A stretch of 57,356 nucleotides of DNA from the NCBI GenBank assembly GCA_964621605.1, contig CAZUMJ010000020.1:1-57356 (forward strand). Direction: 5' to 3'. Shown here one piece after another: positions 26,455 to 34,708 of this stretch. The notes beneath the pieces were generated by a model that was given only the letters and a program-made list of their open reading frames with translations, ran no database searches and was not told where the DNA came from. The stretch is from CAZUMJ01 sp964621605. Lineage in GTDB: Bacteria; Actinomycetota; Acidimicrobiia; Acidimicrobiales; Iamiaceae. The translations under genes were made by a program, and so were the position numbers. Each line of letters begins with the position of its first letter. Positions within the stretch are counted from its first letter, which is position 1.

Positions 26455-26599
26455 GAAATGCCTCTGTTCATCACTCGTCCGCCGGCCACGTCAAGCGGCC
26501 ACCTGCACGCGCCCACGCGCGCGTACAGGAGGACCTTCGGCCCTGCCGCGCACACCCGCAGCGGGAGTGTGCTTGAGCTGACCGCCTGGAGGTGACCGG

Positions 26600-27442
26600 A
26601 TGAACGTCGTGATGCATCCCACCGCTGGCCGCCTGGAACGCGACGACCACCGCGCCGGCTTCGCCTTCCTCGCCGAGCTCGGCAAGACGGTCCTCAGACC
26701 CGGCGGCATCGACCTCACCCGTCGTCTGCTGCACGACCTGGCCATCGGCCCGGCCGACGACGTGGTCGAGATCGCACCCGGCCCGGGCCGCACCGCACAA
26801 CTCGTGCTGGCGCACTTCCCGGCGACCTATGTGGCGGTCGACCGAGACCGTGCCTGCGGCGAAGCGCTGCGGCCACTCCTCCACGGCCCCACTCGACAGT
26901 TCGTGCGCGGTTCGATGTCGCGCACCGGGCTCCCGTCGGCCGGCTACGACGTCGCCATCGGCGAAGCATTCCTCACCATGCAGCCATCGTCGGTGAAGGA
27001 CGCGGCCGTGGCAGAGCTCGCGCGGCTGGTCCGCCCGGGTGGTCGGCTCGGCATCCACGAGGTCGCATTCCGCCTGGCGGACGTCGACCGCGCCGGCGAC
27101 TCACGGGCGATCGAGGAGGAACGCATCTGCCACGAACTCACGTCGCACTTCAAGGTCGCGTTCGGAGCACTCACGCTCGACGAGTGGGATGCGCTCCTCA
27201 GCCGCCACGGCTTCGCGATCACGAACGTGCACCGCGCCCCGCTTCGTCTCCTCGAGCCCGACCGCCTCATCGCGGACGAGGGCTACCTGGGCGCGGCACG
27301 GTTCGCGGTGAACGTGGCGCGCAACCCGGCCACGCGCCGACGCATCGCAGCCATGCGTCAGGCGATGCTGCGCAACGCACCGCACTTGCAGGCAGTCGCG
27401 CTCACCGCCCGGCGCGTCGAGGGTGCGTCGCCCGGCTGCTAG
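26600..27442 (+). CDS. SAM-dependent methyltransferase
   Basis: A 280-residue class I methyltransferase. The SAM-binding motif I is VVEIAPGPGRTAQLVL (about residues 55-70), with acidic motif II at YVAVDRDRA and a later GYDVAIGEAF. The ATG has a strong GGAGGTGA site 5 bases upstream. It is transcribed divergently from the PapA-like/DrrAB operon and shares its regulatory region, so it may modify the same product, for example by O-methylation; this is inference. The C-terminal half (RLIADEGYLGAARFAVNVARN) is family-typical for uncharacterised actinobacterial methyltransferases. It converges on the aldehyde dehydrogenase gene with a 3-base gap. Confidence 0.82.
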   Translation: MNVVMHPTAGRLERDDHRAGFAFLAELGKTVLRPGGIDLTRRLLHDLAIGPADDVVEIAPGPGRTAQLVLAHFPATYVAVDRDRACGEALRPLLHGPTRQFVRGSMSRTGLPSAGYDVAIGEAFLTMQPSSVKDAAVAELARLVRPGGRLGIHEVAFRLADVDRAGDSRAIEEERICHELTSHFKVAFGALTLDEWDALLSRHGFAITNVHRAPLRLLEPDRLIADEGYLGAARFAVNVARNPATRRRIAAMRQAMLRNAPHLQAVALTARRVEGASPGC

Positions 27443-27445
27443 CCG

Positions 27446-28876
27446 CTAGAGCTGCAACGACTTCGGCTGGAGGAACTCCTCCAGCCCGAACCGGCCGAGC
27501 TCACGGCCGATGCCCGACTGCTTGTAGCCGCCGAACGGTGCCATCGCGTTGAAGCGTCCGCCGTTGATCTCGAGCTGCCCCGTGCGAATGCGGCGTGCGA
27601 CGGCCTTGGCCCGCTCCGGGTCAGCAGACCACACCCCGCCGGAGAGGCCGTACACCGAGTCGTTCGCGATGCGTACGGCATCTTCTGTGTCGTCATACGG
27701 GAGGATCGACAGCACCGGGCCGAAGATCTCCTCTTGTGCGATCACCATCGACGTATCGACGTCGGCGAACACGGTCGGGCGCACGTAGTAGCCGGTTGGA
27801 AGGCCCTCCGGCGCCTCGGGCCCCCCGGTCACCAACGTCGCTCCCTCGGCGATGCCCCGCTCGATGTAGGAGCGGACCCGGTCGCGCTGCGCGGCGGAGA
27901 TGACCGGGCCGAGACGTCCGGCGTCGGTCGCCGGGTCGCCGACCGTCCACGACCGCTCGACCTCGGTGCGCACCAACTCGACCACCTCGTCGTGACGTGA
28001 CCGGGGCACGAGCAGACGCGTGAGCGCACTACACGTCTGGCCTGAGTTCAGGTAGCACGCCCCCACCGCGGCCTTCGCCGCCTTGGCGAGCTCATCGCCT
28101 TCGAGGTCGTCGAGCAGGATGTTGGCGGACTTGCCGCCCAGTTCCAAGGCCACCTTCTTCACGGTCTCGGCTGCGAGCGCCGCCACCCGCTTGCCCGCCC
28201 GCGTCGACCCGGTGAAGCTCACCATGTCGACGTCGGGGTGCACCACGAGCGCCTCACCCACCTCGGGGCCGGTGCCCGACACGAGGTTGAACACGCCGGC
28301 GGGGAGGCCGAGACCGTCGATGATCTCGGCGAGGATGAACGCGTTGACAGGCGCCACCTCGCTGGGCTTCACCACGATGGTGCAGCCCGCCACGAGCGCC
28401 GCCGCAACCTTGATCACGATCTGGTGCAACGGGTAGTTCCACGGCGTGATCGCTGCAACCACGCCCACGGGCTCGTGCAGCACCAACGAGCTGCCGATCT
28501 GCTCCTCCCACGGAAAGTCCGCGGCGAGCCCGGCGATGCCCGCGGAGACCGCCTGGGGAAGGCCCGCCTGGATGATCTCGGAGAGCTTGCGCGGCATGCC
28601 CACCTCTGCGGTGATGGCATCGGCGATCTCGGCGCTTCGGGCGCCGATCCCCAGGCCCATGCGCGCCACGAAGTCGGCACGCACCGCCGGGGCGGTCGCT
28701 GCCCACGCGGGGAAAGCCGCGACCGCGGCAGCGACCGCACGGTCGACATCGGCAGCGGCACCGGCGGGGATCGTGGCGAAAACCTGCTCCGTGGCGGCGT
28801 CGATCACCTCGATGCGATCGGCCCGACTCGACGGAACCCATTCGCCCCCGATGTAGATCTGCTCGTAGCTGCGCAT
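27446..28876 (-). CDS. Aldehyde dehydrogenase family protein
   Basis: A 476-residue NAD(P)-dependent aldehyde dehydrogenase. Catalytic Cys282 is in SGQTCSALTR and Glu245 in LELGGKSANIL. The oxyanion Asn147 is in TPWNYPLHQ, and the NAD-binding Lys170 and the FTGSTRAGK turn are present, so it looks active. The ATG at 28876 has a G-rich stretch about 9 bases upstream; a GTG 27 bases earlier is possible. It is monocistronic, lying between the amidohydrolase gene upstream and the methyltransferase it converges on. It could oxidise aldehydes released by the oxygenases at 8-11 kb, but no shared operator is visible here. Confidence 0.94.
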   Translation of the reverse strand: MRSYEQIYIGGEWVPSSRADRIEVIDAATEQVFATIPAGAAADVDRAVAAAVAAFPAWAATAPAVRADFVARMGLGIGARSAEIADAITAEVGMPRKLSEIIQAGLPQAVSAGIAGLAADFPWEEQIGSSLVLHEPVGVVAAITPWNYPLHQIVIKVAAALVAGCTIVVKPSEVAPVNAFILAEIIDGLGLPAGVFNLVSGTGPEVGEALVVHPDVDMVSFTGSTRAGKRVAALAAETVKKVALELGGKSANILLDDLEGDELAKAAKAAVGACYLNSGQTCSALTRLLVPRSRHDEVVELVRTEVERSWTVGDPATDAGRLGPVISAAQRDRVRSYIERGIAEGATLVTGGPEAPEGLPTGYYVRPTVFADVDTSMVIAQEEIFGPVLSILPYDDTEDAVRIANDSVYGLSGGVWSADPERAKAVARRIRTGQLEINGGRFNAMAPFGGYKQSGIGRELGRFGLEEFLQPKSLQL

Positions 28877-28977
28877 GGCGCGACGTCCCCCTGATGCGTC
28901 CAACGTGGCGGTCGCAGTCTACGGACCGGCAGGCGACGATCGGCCCCGCTCAGCGCGCCTGCTCACAGGCCGGAACG

Positions 28978-28999
28978 GCCCACCAACAGATCGGTGGGC
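28978..28999 (-). terminator. Hairpin after the amidohydrolase gene
   Basis: Perfect 7-bp arms, GCCCACC and GGTGGGC, enclose an 8-nt loop. It lies 33 bases beyond the stop of the amidohydrolase (minus strand) and before the aldehyde dehydrogenase promoter. Confidence 0.6.
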
Positions 29000-29031
29000 G
29001 GCGCGGCCGAGCGGGGCGACGCGTCCTGTCG

Positions 29032-30771
29032 TCAACCGACGGCGGCCACCTCGGTGCCGGCCGTGTCGCTTCCGCTGCGCAGCACCTTGCCTGGCGTGGC
29101 CCCGGTCGCTTGGTTGTCGGCCACGGTGAGCACACCGTTCACGAACACCCGCACCACGCCGAGCGCGTCCGCGCCCAGGCGGGGGCTGTCGCCGGGCAGG
29201 TCACGAACGAGCGTCGCGCGGCCCGCACCGACCGTGTCGGGGTCGAACACCACGACATCGGCGTGGTTGCCCACCGCGAGCGTGCCGCGCTCGACGAGCC
29301 CGAACAGACCCGCCGGGTCGCTCGTAAGTAGCTGCACCGCACGTTCGAGGCTCACCAACTTGCGGCCGCGGATCATGTCGCCGAGGAAGCGCGTCGTGTA
29401 GGGCGCGCCGCTCATGCGATCGAGGTGTGCACCTGCGTCGGACCCGCCGAGCATCGCCCGCGGGTCGTCCCACACCTGCTGTCGCAGCTCCCACGACGCC
29501 GGGTCGTTGTCGGGTGCGCCAGGCCACAACACGGTGCGTAGGTCGTCGTTGATCGCGACGCGCACAAGAGCGCTGAAGCTGTCGGTGCCCCATTCCTCGG
29601 CGAGCTCGCTCGCCCGCTTGCCCGACATCCCCTCGTTCGCCGCCGAGAACGTGTCACCGATGACGTAGTTGTCCCAGTCGGCGAGACGCCGGAACACACC
29701 CGCCTCCTCGGAGTGCGAGCGTTCGACCATGCCCGCACGCACCTCGGGGTCGGAGAGCTGCTCGATGCGCTCGGCTAGCGGCAGCCCGAGGATGTCGCCC
29801 CAGCCGGGCATCAGGTTGAACGAGCAGAACGTCCCGAAGTTCATGTTCATCGGGACGAGCACCGGCATGGTCAGGGCGATCACGCGCCCGCCCGCCGCTT
29901 CGGCAGCCGCGGCCGCGCTGAGCTGGCGAGGGATGCGCGCCGGGACTGACGAGTCGACCGTGAGGACGTTCCAGTTGAGGGTGCGACGGGCGGCGCCGGT
30001 CATCTTGGCGATGAGGTCGATCTCGTCGTCGAAGAACTGGTCGAGACCTCCGGTGAAGGCGCCTTCGAGGCTTGTCCCCTCGTGGCGGCCCACCTCAGCG
30101 GCAAGCGCCACCAACTCATCGGTGGACGCGTGCCGTGACGCCACCGGCACCCCGTTGCCGTCGGAGTGCGTGCTCGACAGCGTGGTCGAGAAGCCCAATC
30201 CGCCGGCCTCGATCGCGGTGCGGAGCTCGGCGACCATGGCGTCGACCTGTTCGGGCGTCGCTTCCCCAGCCGTGGCGTCCTCGCCCATGACGTAACGGCG
30301 CAGCGCGCAGTGCCCGACCATGAAGCCGGTGTTGATGGCGATCGCCCCGTCGAGTCGGTCGAGGTAGTCGGCGAACGTCTCCCAGTTCCAGTCGACGCCC
30401 TGCTCGAGGGCGGCAAGCGACATGCCCTCGACCTTGGCCATCATGCGACGGGTGTAGTCGGCGTCCGTCGCCCGCAGCGGGGCGAGCGTGAATCCACAGT
30501 TCCCGGCGACCATCGACGTGACCCCGTGCACGTTGGAGGGTGTGGCGAACGGGTCCCACATGAGCTGGGCGTCGTAGTGGGTGTGCGGGTCGACGAACCC
30601 AGGGCACACCACAAGACCGGTGGCGTCGAAGCTCGTGAGCGCCTCCTCGGTGATGCTCCCGACCGGGCCGAGCGCGACGATGCGCCCGTCCTTGATGCCG
30701 AGATCACCCACGAATCGCGGCGCACCGGTGCCGTCCACGATGGTGCCACCGGTGATGAGGTGGTCGAGCAT
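29032..30771 (-). CDS. N-acyl-D-amino-acid deacylase family amidohydrolase
   Basis: A 579-residue metal-dependent amidohydrolase of the D-aminoacylase type. The metal motif is PGFVDPHTHYDAQLMWDP (about residues 56-73), followed by the family-typical GVTSMVAGNCGFTLAPL. The C-terminal GGSDAGAHLDRM carries the conserved metal-site Asp. Members hydrolyse N-acyl-D-amino acids or related amides, but many actinobacterial homologues are unassigned, so the substrate is open. The ATG at 30771 has GGAGG 4 bases upstream. The gene is divergent from the Eis-like gene, with a palindrome between them. Confidence 0.88.
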   Translation of the reverse strand: MLDHLITGGTIVDGTGAPRFVGDLGIKDGRIVALGPVGSITEEALTSFDATGLVVCPGFVDPHTHYDAQLMWDPFATPSNVHGVTSMVAGNCGFTLAPLRATDADYTRRMMAKVEGMSLAALEQGVDWNWETFADYLDRLDGAIAINTGFMVGHCALRRYVMGEDATAGEATPEQVDAMVAELRTAIEAGGLGFSTTLSSTHSDGNGVPVASRHASTDELVALAAEVGRHEGTSLEGAFTGGLDQFFDDEIDLIAKMTGAARRTLNWNVLTVDSSVPARIPRQLSAAAAAEAAGGRVIALTMPVLVPMNMNFGTFCSFNLMPGWGDILGLPLAERIEQLSDPEVRAGMVERSHSEEAGVFRRLADWDNYVIGDTFSAANEGMSGKRASELAEEWGTDSFSALVRVAINDDLRTVLWPGAPDNDPASWELRQQVWDDPRAMLGGSDAGAHLDRMSGAPYTTRFLGDMIRGRKLVSLERAVQLLTSDPAGLFGLVERGTLAVGNHADVVVFDPDTVGAGRATLVRDLPGDSPRLGADALGVVRVFVNGVLTVADNQATGATPGKVLRSGSDTAGTEVAAVG

Positions 30772-30819
30772 GCTGCCTCCAAGCTCAATGACGGTCGGTG
30801 GCGACGCCGCGGACCGGCT

Positions 30820-30836
30820 TCTGACGAACCGTCAGA
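30820..30836. promoter_or_regulatory. 17-bp palindrome between amidohydrolase and Eis-like gene
   Basis: TCTGACGAACCGTCAGA has perfect 7-bp arms around 3 bases. It lies 49 bases upstream of the amidohydrolase start and 87 bases before the Eis-like start. Its form is that of a TetR-type operator; the cognate regulator is not in this window. Confidence 0.55.
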
Positions 30837-30923
30837 TTCTCGCAGACAGGGACGCCCCCATCAACAGGGCCTGACGGCCCGAATGCGAGCGCGTCGGCGC
30901 AATCCCGCTGCGAGACTGCAGCA

Positions 30924-32246
30924 ATGGGGACCGTCACCTTCCACAACCCCGCCCCCGACGAGCTGCCAACGCTGTTTCGCGTCTCGATGCAGGGATACGG
31001 CGTCGACCCCACGCCCGAGACCGTCGCACACTGGCAGCTCGTCAACGAGGTCGACCGCACCTATGGCGCACGCGACGGCGACACGTGGGTGTCCTGCTCC
31101 AGCGCGTTCAGCTTCGAGGTGACCTTGCCCGGGCCGAGCACGGTACCGGCGTCGGGCGTGACCATGGTCGGCGTCGAACCCACGCACCGCCGCCGCGGCA
31201 TCCTGCGTCAGATGATTGCGTGGCAGCACGCGGACGCCCTGCGGCGCAGCGAGCCGCTTGCCCTCCTCACCGCCTCCGAGGCATCGATCTACCGGCGCTT
31301 CGGGTACGGCGTCGTCACCGACACCGCCCAGTTCCGCATCGCGTGCTCGGCGGTGGAGTTCGACCCGCCGGGGCCACCGGTCGGGCCGGTGCGCCTCGTC
31401 GATCTCCATCACGCCACCGATGAGCTCGCCGCGCTCTACGACGCGGCGCGGCACGACCGTCCGGGGTGGGTGAGCCGCAACGAACGCTTCTGGGCGCTGC
31501 TCCGCGCGGATCCGCCACACGACCGGGACGGCGCCACGGAGCTGAAGGCGGTGCTCCACCTCGATGCGGCCGGGCAGCCGGACGGCTATGCCACTTGGCG
31601 CATCAAAGCCAGCGACGACGGACGCGTCGCCACCAACACGGTGCGGCTCGAGGAGCTCGTTGGCCTCAGCAGCGACGCGGAGCTCGCGCTGTGGCGCTTC
31701 CTCGCCGATATCGACCTCGCCACCACGATCGTCTGGGGTGCGCCCGCCGCGACGTCGCCGCTGCGGTGGCGGCTCGTCGAACCTCGACAGCTGCACATCG
31801 ACGCGGCGAGCGACCTCGTTTGGGCTCGCCTCCTCGACATCCCCGCGGTGCTCGGCGCCCGCGGGTACGACGCGACGGGGACGCTCCTGCTCGATGTGCA
31901 CGACGCGTCCATGCCGGAGGTTGCAGGAACCTACGCACTCGCCGTCGACGATCCGGCCGCGCCGGCACGCTGTACACGCCTCGACCCCCACGCGGTGGCC
32001 GGCACCGGGCGCGGCGTCGGAGCCGACGCAGAGATGCGCCTTGCCGCGCCCGGCGCCAACGATGCGGCTGGCGCACCCAGGCTGCGCCTCGATGTGGCAG
32101 ACCTTGCCTCGCTGACGTTCGGGGCCGTGTCGGCCACGACGCTGGCGCACGCCGGGCGCATCGAAGCATCTGACGATGCGGCCATCCGTCTGGCAGACGC
32201 GCTGTTCGCGAGCCACGCCGAGCCAAGCTGCCCCATCGAGTTCTGA
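30924..32246 (+). CDS. Eis-like GNAT N-acetyltransferase
   Basis: A 440-residue protein of the Eis (enhanced intracellular survival) type: two GNAT-like lobes plus a C-terminal SCP2-like region. The acetyl-CoA motif is MVGVEPTHRRRGILRQMI (about residues 81-98), followed by EPLALLTASEASIYRRFGYG, both characteristic of Eis. The chain ends in Phe, matching the free C-terminal carboxylate used as catalytic base in mycobacterial Eis. Eis enzymes acetylate aminoglycosides and other amines at several positions; whether this one confers resistance is unknown. The ATG lies 6 bases after a weak GAGACT -10-like hexamer. It shares a bidirectional terminator with icd. Confidence 0.88.
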   Translation: MGTVTFHNPAPDELPTLFRVSMQGYGVDPTPETVAHWQLVNEVDRTYGARDGDTWVSCSSAFSFEVTLPGPSTVPASGVTMVGVEPTHRRRGILRQMIAWQHADALRRSEPLALLTASEASIYRRFGYGVVTDTAQFRIACSAVEFDPPGPPVGPVRLVDLHHATDELAALYDAARHDRPGWVSRNERFWALLRADPPHDRDGATELKAVLHLDAAGQPDGYATWRIKASDDGRVATNTVRLEELVGLSSDAELALWRFLADIDLATTIVWGAPAATSPLRWRLVEPRQLHIDAASDLVWARLLDIPAVLGARGYDATGTLLLDVHDASMPEVAGTYALAVDDPAAPARCTRLDPHAVAGTGRGVGADAEMRLAAPGANDAAGAPRLRLDVADLASLTFGAVSATTLAHAGRIEASDDAAIRLADALFASHAEPSCPIEF

Positions 32247-32304
32247 CCCGCACCGTGCGCCGTCCCACAGGCGCGAACCCGTGCGAGCCGGCGCAGACGC
32301 GCAA

Positions 32305-32367
32305 CACCCCGCCCTCACCGGTGCCGGCCCTGTGCGGCGGGCAGGCGTCCCGGTGAGAGGCGGGGTG
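32305..32367. terminator. Bidirectional terminator between eis-like and icd
   Basis: Long inverted repeat with arms CACCCCGCC-CTCACCG (32305-32320) and CGGTGAG-AGGCGGGGTG (32351-32367), with small mismatches in the stem. It sits between converging genes and can serve both. Confidence 0.75.
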
Positions 32368-32386
32368 CCAGGACGTGAAGGTTCGT

Positions 32387-33679
32387 CTAGAGGCGGTCGA
32401 CGATCGCCTGCGCGAACTCGGAGCAGCGCACCTCGGTGGCGTCCGGCAGCATGCGCGCGAAGTCGTAGGTCACGACCTTGTCGGTGATCGTGCGCTCGAG
32501 GGCAGCCACGATGTCGGCCGCGGCGTCGTTCCAGCCGATGTGCTCGAACATCAGCACACCCGACAGGAGCACCGAGCCGGGGTTGACCTTGTCCTGGCCG
32601 GCGTACTTGGGGGCGGTGCCGTGCGTCGCCTCGAAGATGCCGTGCCCGGTCACGTAGTTGATGTTGGCGCCGGGCGCGATGCCGATGCCGCCCACCTCGG
32701 CCGCCAGGGCGTCGGAGATGTAGTCGCCGTTCAGGTTCAGCGTGGCGACGACGTCGTACTCGTCTGCGCGGGTGAGGATCTGCTGGAGGAAGGCATCCGC
32801 GATGGCGTCCTTGATCACGATCCCGGCACCCGGCCGGCCCTCGGGGATGACGTGCCATGGGCCGCCGTCGAGCTCGACCGCACCGAAGTGACCGCGTGCG
32901 ACGCCGTAGCCCCAGTCGCGGAAGGCGCCTTCGGTGTACTTCATGATGTTGCCCTTGTGCACGAGGGTGACCGACTTGCGACCGTTGCGCACGGCGTAGT
33001 CGATGGCAGCGTGCACGAGGCGTTCGGTGCCCGAGTGGCTCACCGGCTTGATGCCGAGCCCGACTTCGACGGGCAGCGGACGGCGTGGTGCGCCCAGCGC
33101 GGCGAGCGCATCCTGCCAGCCGTCGGTCTTGTCCTGGGTGCCGAAGCGGATCTTCGCGAAGTCGTCGGGGAACTCCTGCTCGAGGAAGGCCAGGACCTTG
33201 GCCGCCTCGGGGCTGCCGCCGACGAACTCGATGCCGGCGTAGATGTCTTCGGTGTTCTCACGGAAGATCACCATGTCGACCGCCTCGGGCTTCTTGACCG
33301 GCGAGGGAACTCCCGCGAAGTAGCGGACCGGCCGCAGGCAGACGTAGAGGTCGAGGATCTGGCGAAGCGCCACGTTCAGCGAGCGGATACCGCCGCCGAC
33401 GGGCGTGGTGAGCGGGCCCTTGATGCCGATGAGGTATTCCTGGAACGCCTCGATGGTGGCGTCGGGGAGCCACTCGCCCGTGGCGTTGAAGGCCTTCTCG
33501 CCCGCGAGGACCTCCTTCCACGCGATCGATCGGCCGTGCTTGGCAGCCGCGGCGTCGAGGACCAGCTTCGCTGCGGGCCAGATGTCGACGCCGGTGCCGT
33601 CGCCCTCGATGAAGGGGATGATGGGCTCGTCGGGGACGTTGAGCGAGCCGTCGGGCGCGGTCGTGATCTTGTCAGCCAT
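32387..33679 (-). CDS. icd: Isocitrate dehydrogenase, NADP-type, homodimeric
   Basis: A 430-residue TCA-cycle enzyme that decarboxylates isocitrate to 2-oxoglutarate. Family motifs include IPFIEGDGTGVDIWPAA near the N-terminus, the arginine-rich substrate loop (LDLYVCLRPVRYF), FRENTEDIYAGIE, and the coenzyme region LNLNGDYISDALAAEVGG with ATHGTAPKYAGQDKVNP. The length matches the prokaryotic E. coli-type dimer rather than the monomeric enzyme. The ATG lies 7 bases after a TAGGGT -10 element, so the mRNA is probably leaderless. Confidence 0.97.
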   Translation of the reverse strand: MADKITTAPDGSLNVPDEPIIPFIEGDGTGVDIWPAAKLVLDAAAAKHGRSIAWKEVLAGEKAFNATGEWLPDATIEAFQEYLIGIKGPLTTPVGGGIRSLNVALRQILDLYVCLRPVRYFAGVPSPVKKPEAVDMVIFRENTEDIYAGIEFVGGSPEAAKVLAFLEQEFPDDFAKIRFGTQDKTDGWQDALAALGAPRRPLPVEVGLGIKPVSHSGTERLVHAAIDYAVRNGRKSVTLVHKGNIMKYTEGAFRDWGYGVARGHFGAVELDGGPWHVIPEGRPGAGIVIKDAIADAFLQQILTRADEYDVVATLNLNGDYISDALAAEVGGIGIAPGANINYVTGHGIFEATHGTAPKYAGQDKVNPGSVLLSGVLMFEHIGWNDAAADIVAALERTITDKVVTYDFARMLPDATEVRCSEFAQAIVDRL

Positions 33680-33686
33680 GCGTGCG

Positions 33687-33692
33687 ACCCTA
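33687..33692 (-). promoter_or_regulatory. Leaderless-type -10 element of icd
   Basis: On the minus strand TAGGGT is followed by 7 bases and the ATG at 33679, with no Shine-Dalgarno sequence. Confidence 0.6.
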
Positions 33693-33770
33693 GCCTGTAT
33701 CGCACTTGTCTCTAAAGGCGACGGGGCGTCCCTCGGCCGGCGTCCTCGGCCGCTGTCCGCTGCCGTGTTG

Positions 33771-33785
33771 CCCCCACGCAGGGGG
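33771..33785 (-). terminator. Small hairpin after metF
   Basis: CCCCCACGCAGGGGG has 5-bp G/C arms and lies 57 bases beyond the metF stop, upstream of the icd promoter. Confidence 0.4.
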
Positions 33786-33841
33786 CGCCGAGTCGAGGAG
33801 ACGTCGAGATGCCCGCGACGAGCGTGGCGCGGCGATCCACG

Positions 33842-34708
33842 TCAGCGTGCGGGGCTCCCCAGATCGAGCTGCGCGTGGATCTCCCTGATCGAGTCCGCGC
33901 GGTTGAGCGCGTAGAGGTGCAGCCCCGGGACGCCCACCTCGACCAACTCGGCGCACAGCCGCGCGGCCACCTCGACCCCGAGCGCCCGTACAGCCGCGGC
34001 ATCCCCGTCGACCGCGTCGAGCCGCTCCTGCAACTCGTCGGGGATGTGGGTCCCGTTCACCGCCGACATGCGGCGCACACCCGCCACCGAGGTGAACGGC
34101 ATGACGCCCGGCACGACCGGCTTGGTGCATCCGAGCGCGGCCAACTCGTCGACGAGACGGACGTAGTGCTCGACTTCGAAGAAGAACTGGGAGATCGCGA
34201 AGTCGGCGGCCTCCAGCTTGCGCGCCAGGCTGCGTCGATCGTCGGCCCGGTCAGCGGAGCGCGGGTGCAGCTCCGGGAACGCGGCGACGCCGATGGAGAA
34301 TCCCCCGACCTCGGCGACGAGCTCTACCAGTTCACTGGCGTAGCGAAAGTCGCCACCGGGCTCGGAGCCATCCGCGGGCGGGTCGCCCGCCAGCGCCAAC
34401 ACGTTGTCGATGCCCGCGGCTCGGTAGGTGTCCAGCAGCTCGTGGAGCTCAGCGCGGCTCTGCCCCACACACGTCAGGTGCGGCATCGCCGGGAACGGAT
34501 GCGACTGGTCGAACCGCACCACGAGGTCGCGCGTGTTGGTGCGTGTCGAACCCAGCGCCCCGTAGGTCACCGAGATGAACGATGGGCCAAGGCCCGAGAG
34601 GTCCGCCAGCGCCGCGTCGAGCGCGAGCACACCGTCGGGCGTCTTGGGCGGGAAGAACTCGAACGAGAGCGTGCGACCCGCGGCAAGCAGGTCCGCGATC
34701 GCCGTCAC
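33842..34708 (-). CDS. metF: 5,10-methylenetetrahydrofolate reductase
   Basis: A 288-residue flavoprotein that reduces methylene-THF to methyl-THF for methionine synthesis. The N-terminal motif LSFEFFPPKTPDG holds the catalytic glutamate, and NVLALAGDPP, the FSIGVAAFPELHP segment and FFFEVEHYVRLVDEL are typical. The GTG at 34708 overlaps the stop of folD by 4 bases (GTGA), so the two folate genes are translationally coupled. Together they channel one-carbon units from methenyl- and methylene-THF to methyl-THF. Confidence 0.95.
   Translation of the reverse strand: MTAIADLLAAGRTLSFEFFPPKTPDGVLALDAALADLSGLGPSFISVTYGALGSTRTNTRDLVVRFDQSHPFPAMPHLTCVGQSRAELHELLDTYRAAGIDNVLALAGDPPADGSEPGGDFRYASELVELVAEVGGFSIGVAAFPELHPRSADRADDRRSLARKLEAADFAISQFFFEVEHYVRLVDELAALGCTKPVVPGVMPFTSVAGVRRMSAVNGTHIPDELQERLDAVDGDAAAVRALGVEVAARLCAELVEVGVPGLHLYALNRADSIREIHAQLDLGSPAR

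Larger units (their letters stand above)
26308..26599. other. Divergent promoter region, acyltransferase operon / methyltransferase
   Basis: 292 bases with no gene. It contains two nearby palindromes (26417-26432 and 26439-26454), a TTGACA-like hexamer on the minus strand at about 26426-26421, and an AT-richer patch at about 26402-26470 that contrasts with the GC-rich flanks. The stretch 26340-26400 is GC-rich and could form a leader hairpin for the operon. Confidence 0.5.

Noticed and set aside
30861..32858. 665-codon minus-strand frame opposite the Eis-like gene and part of icd
   Set aside because: Its low-complexity Arg/Gly/Ala composition and its crossing of two well-supported genes and their terminator mark it as a composition artefact.
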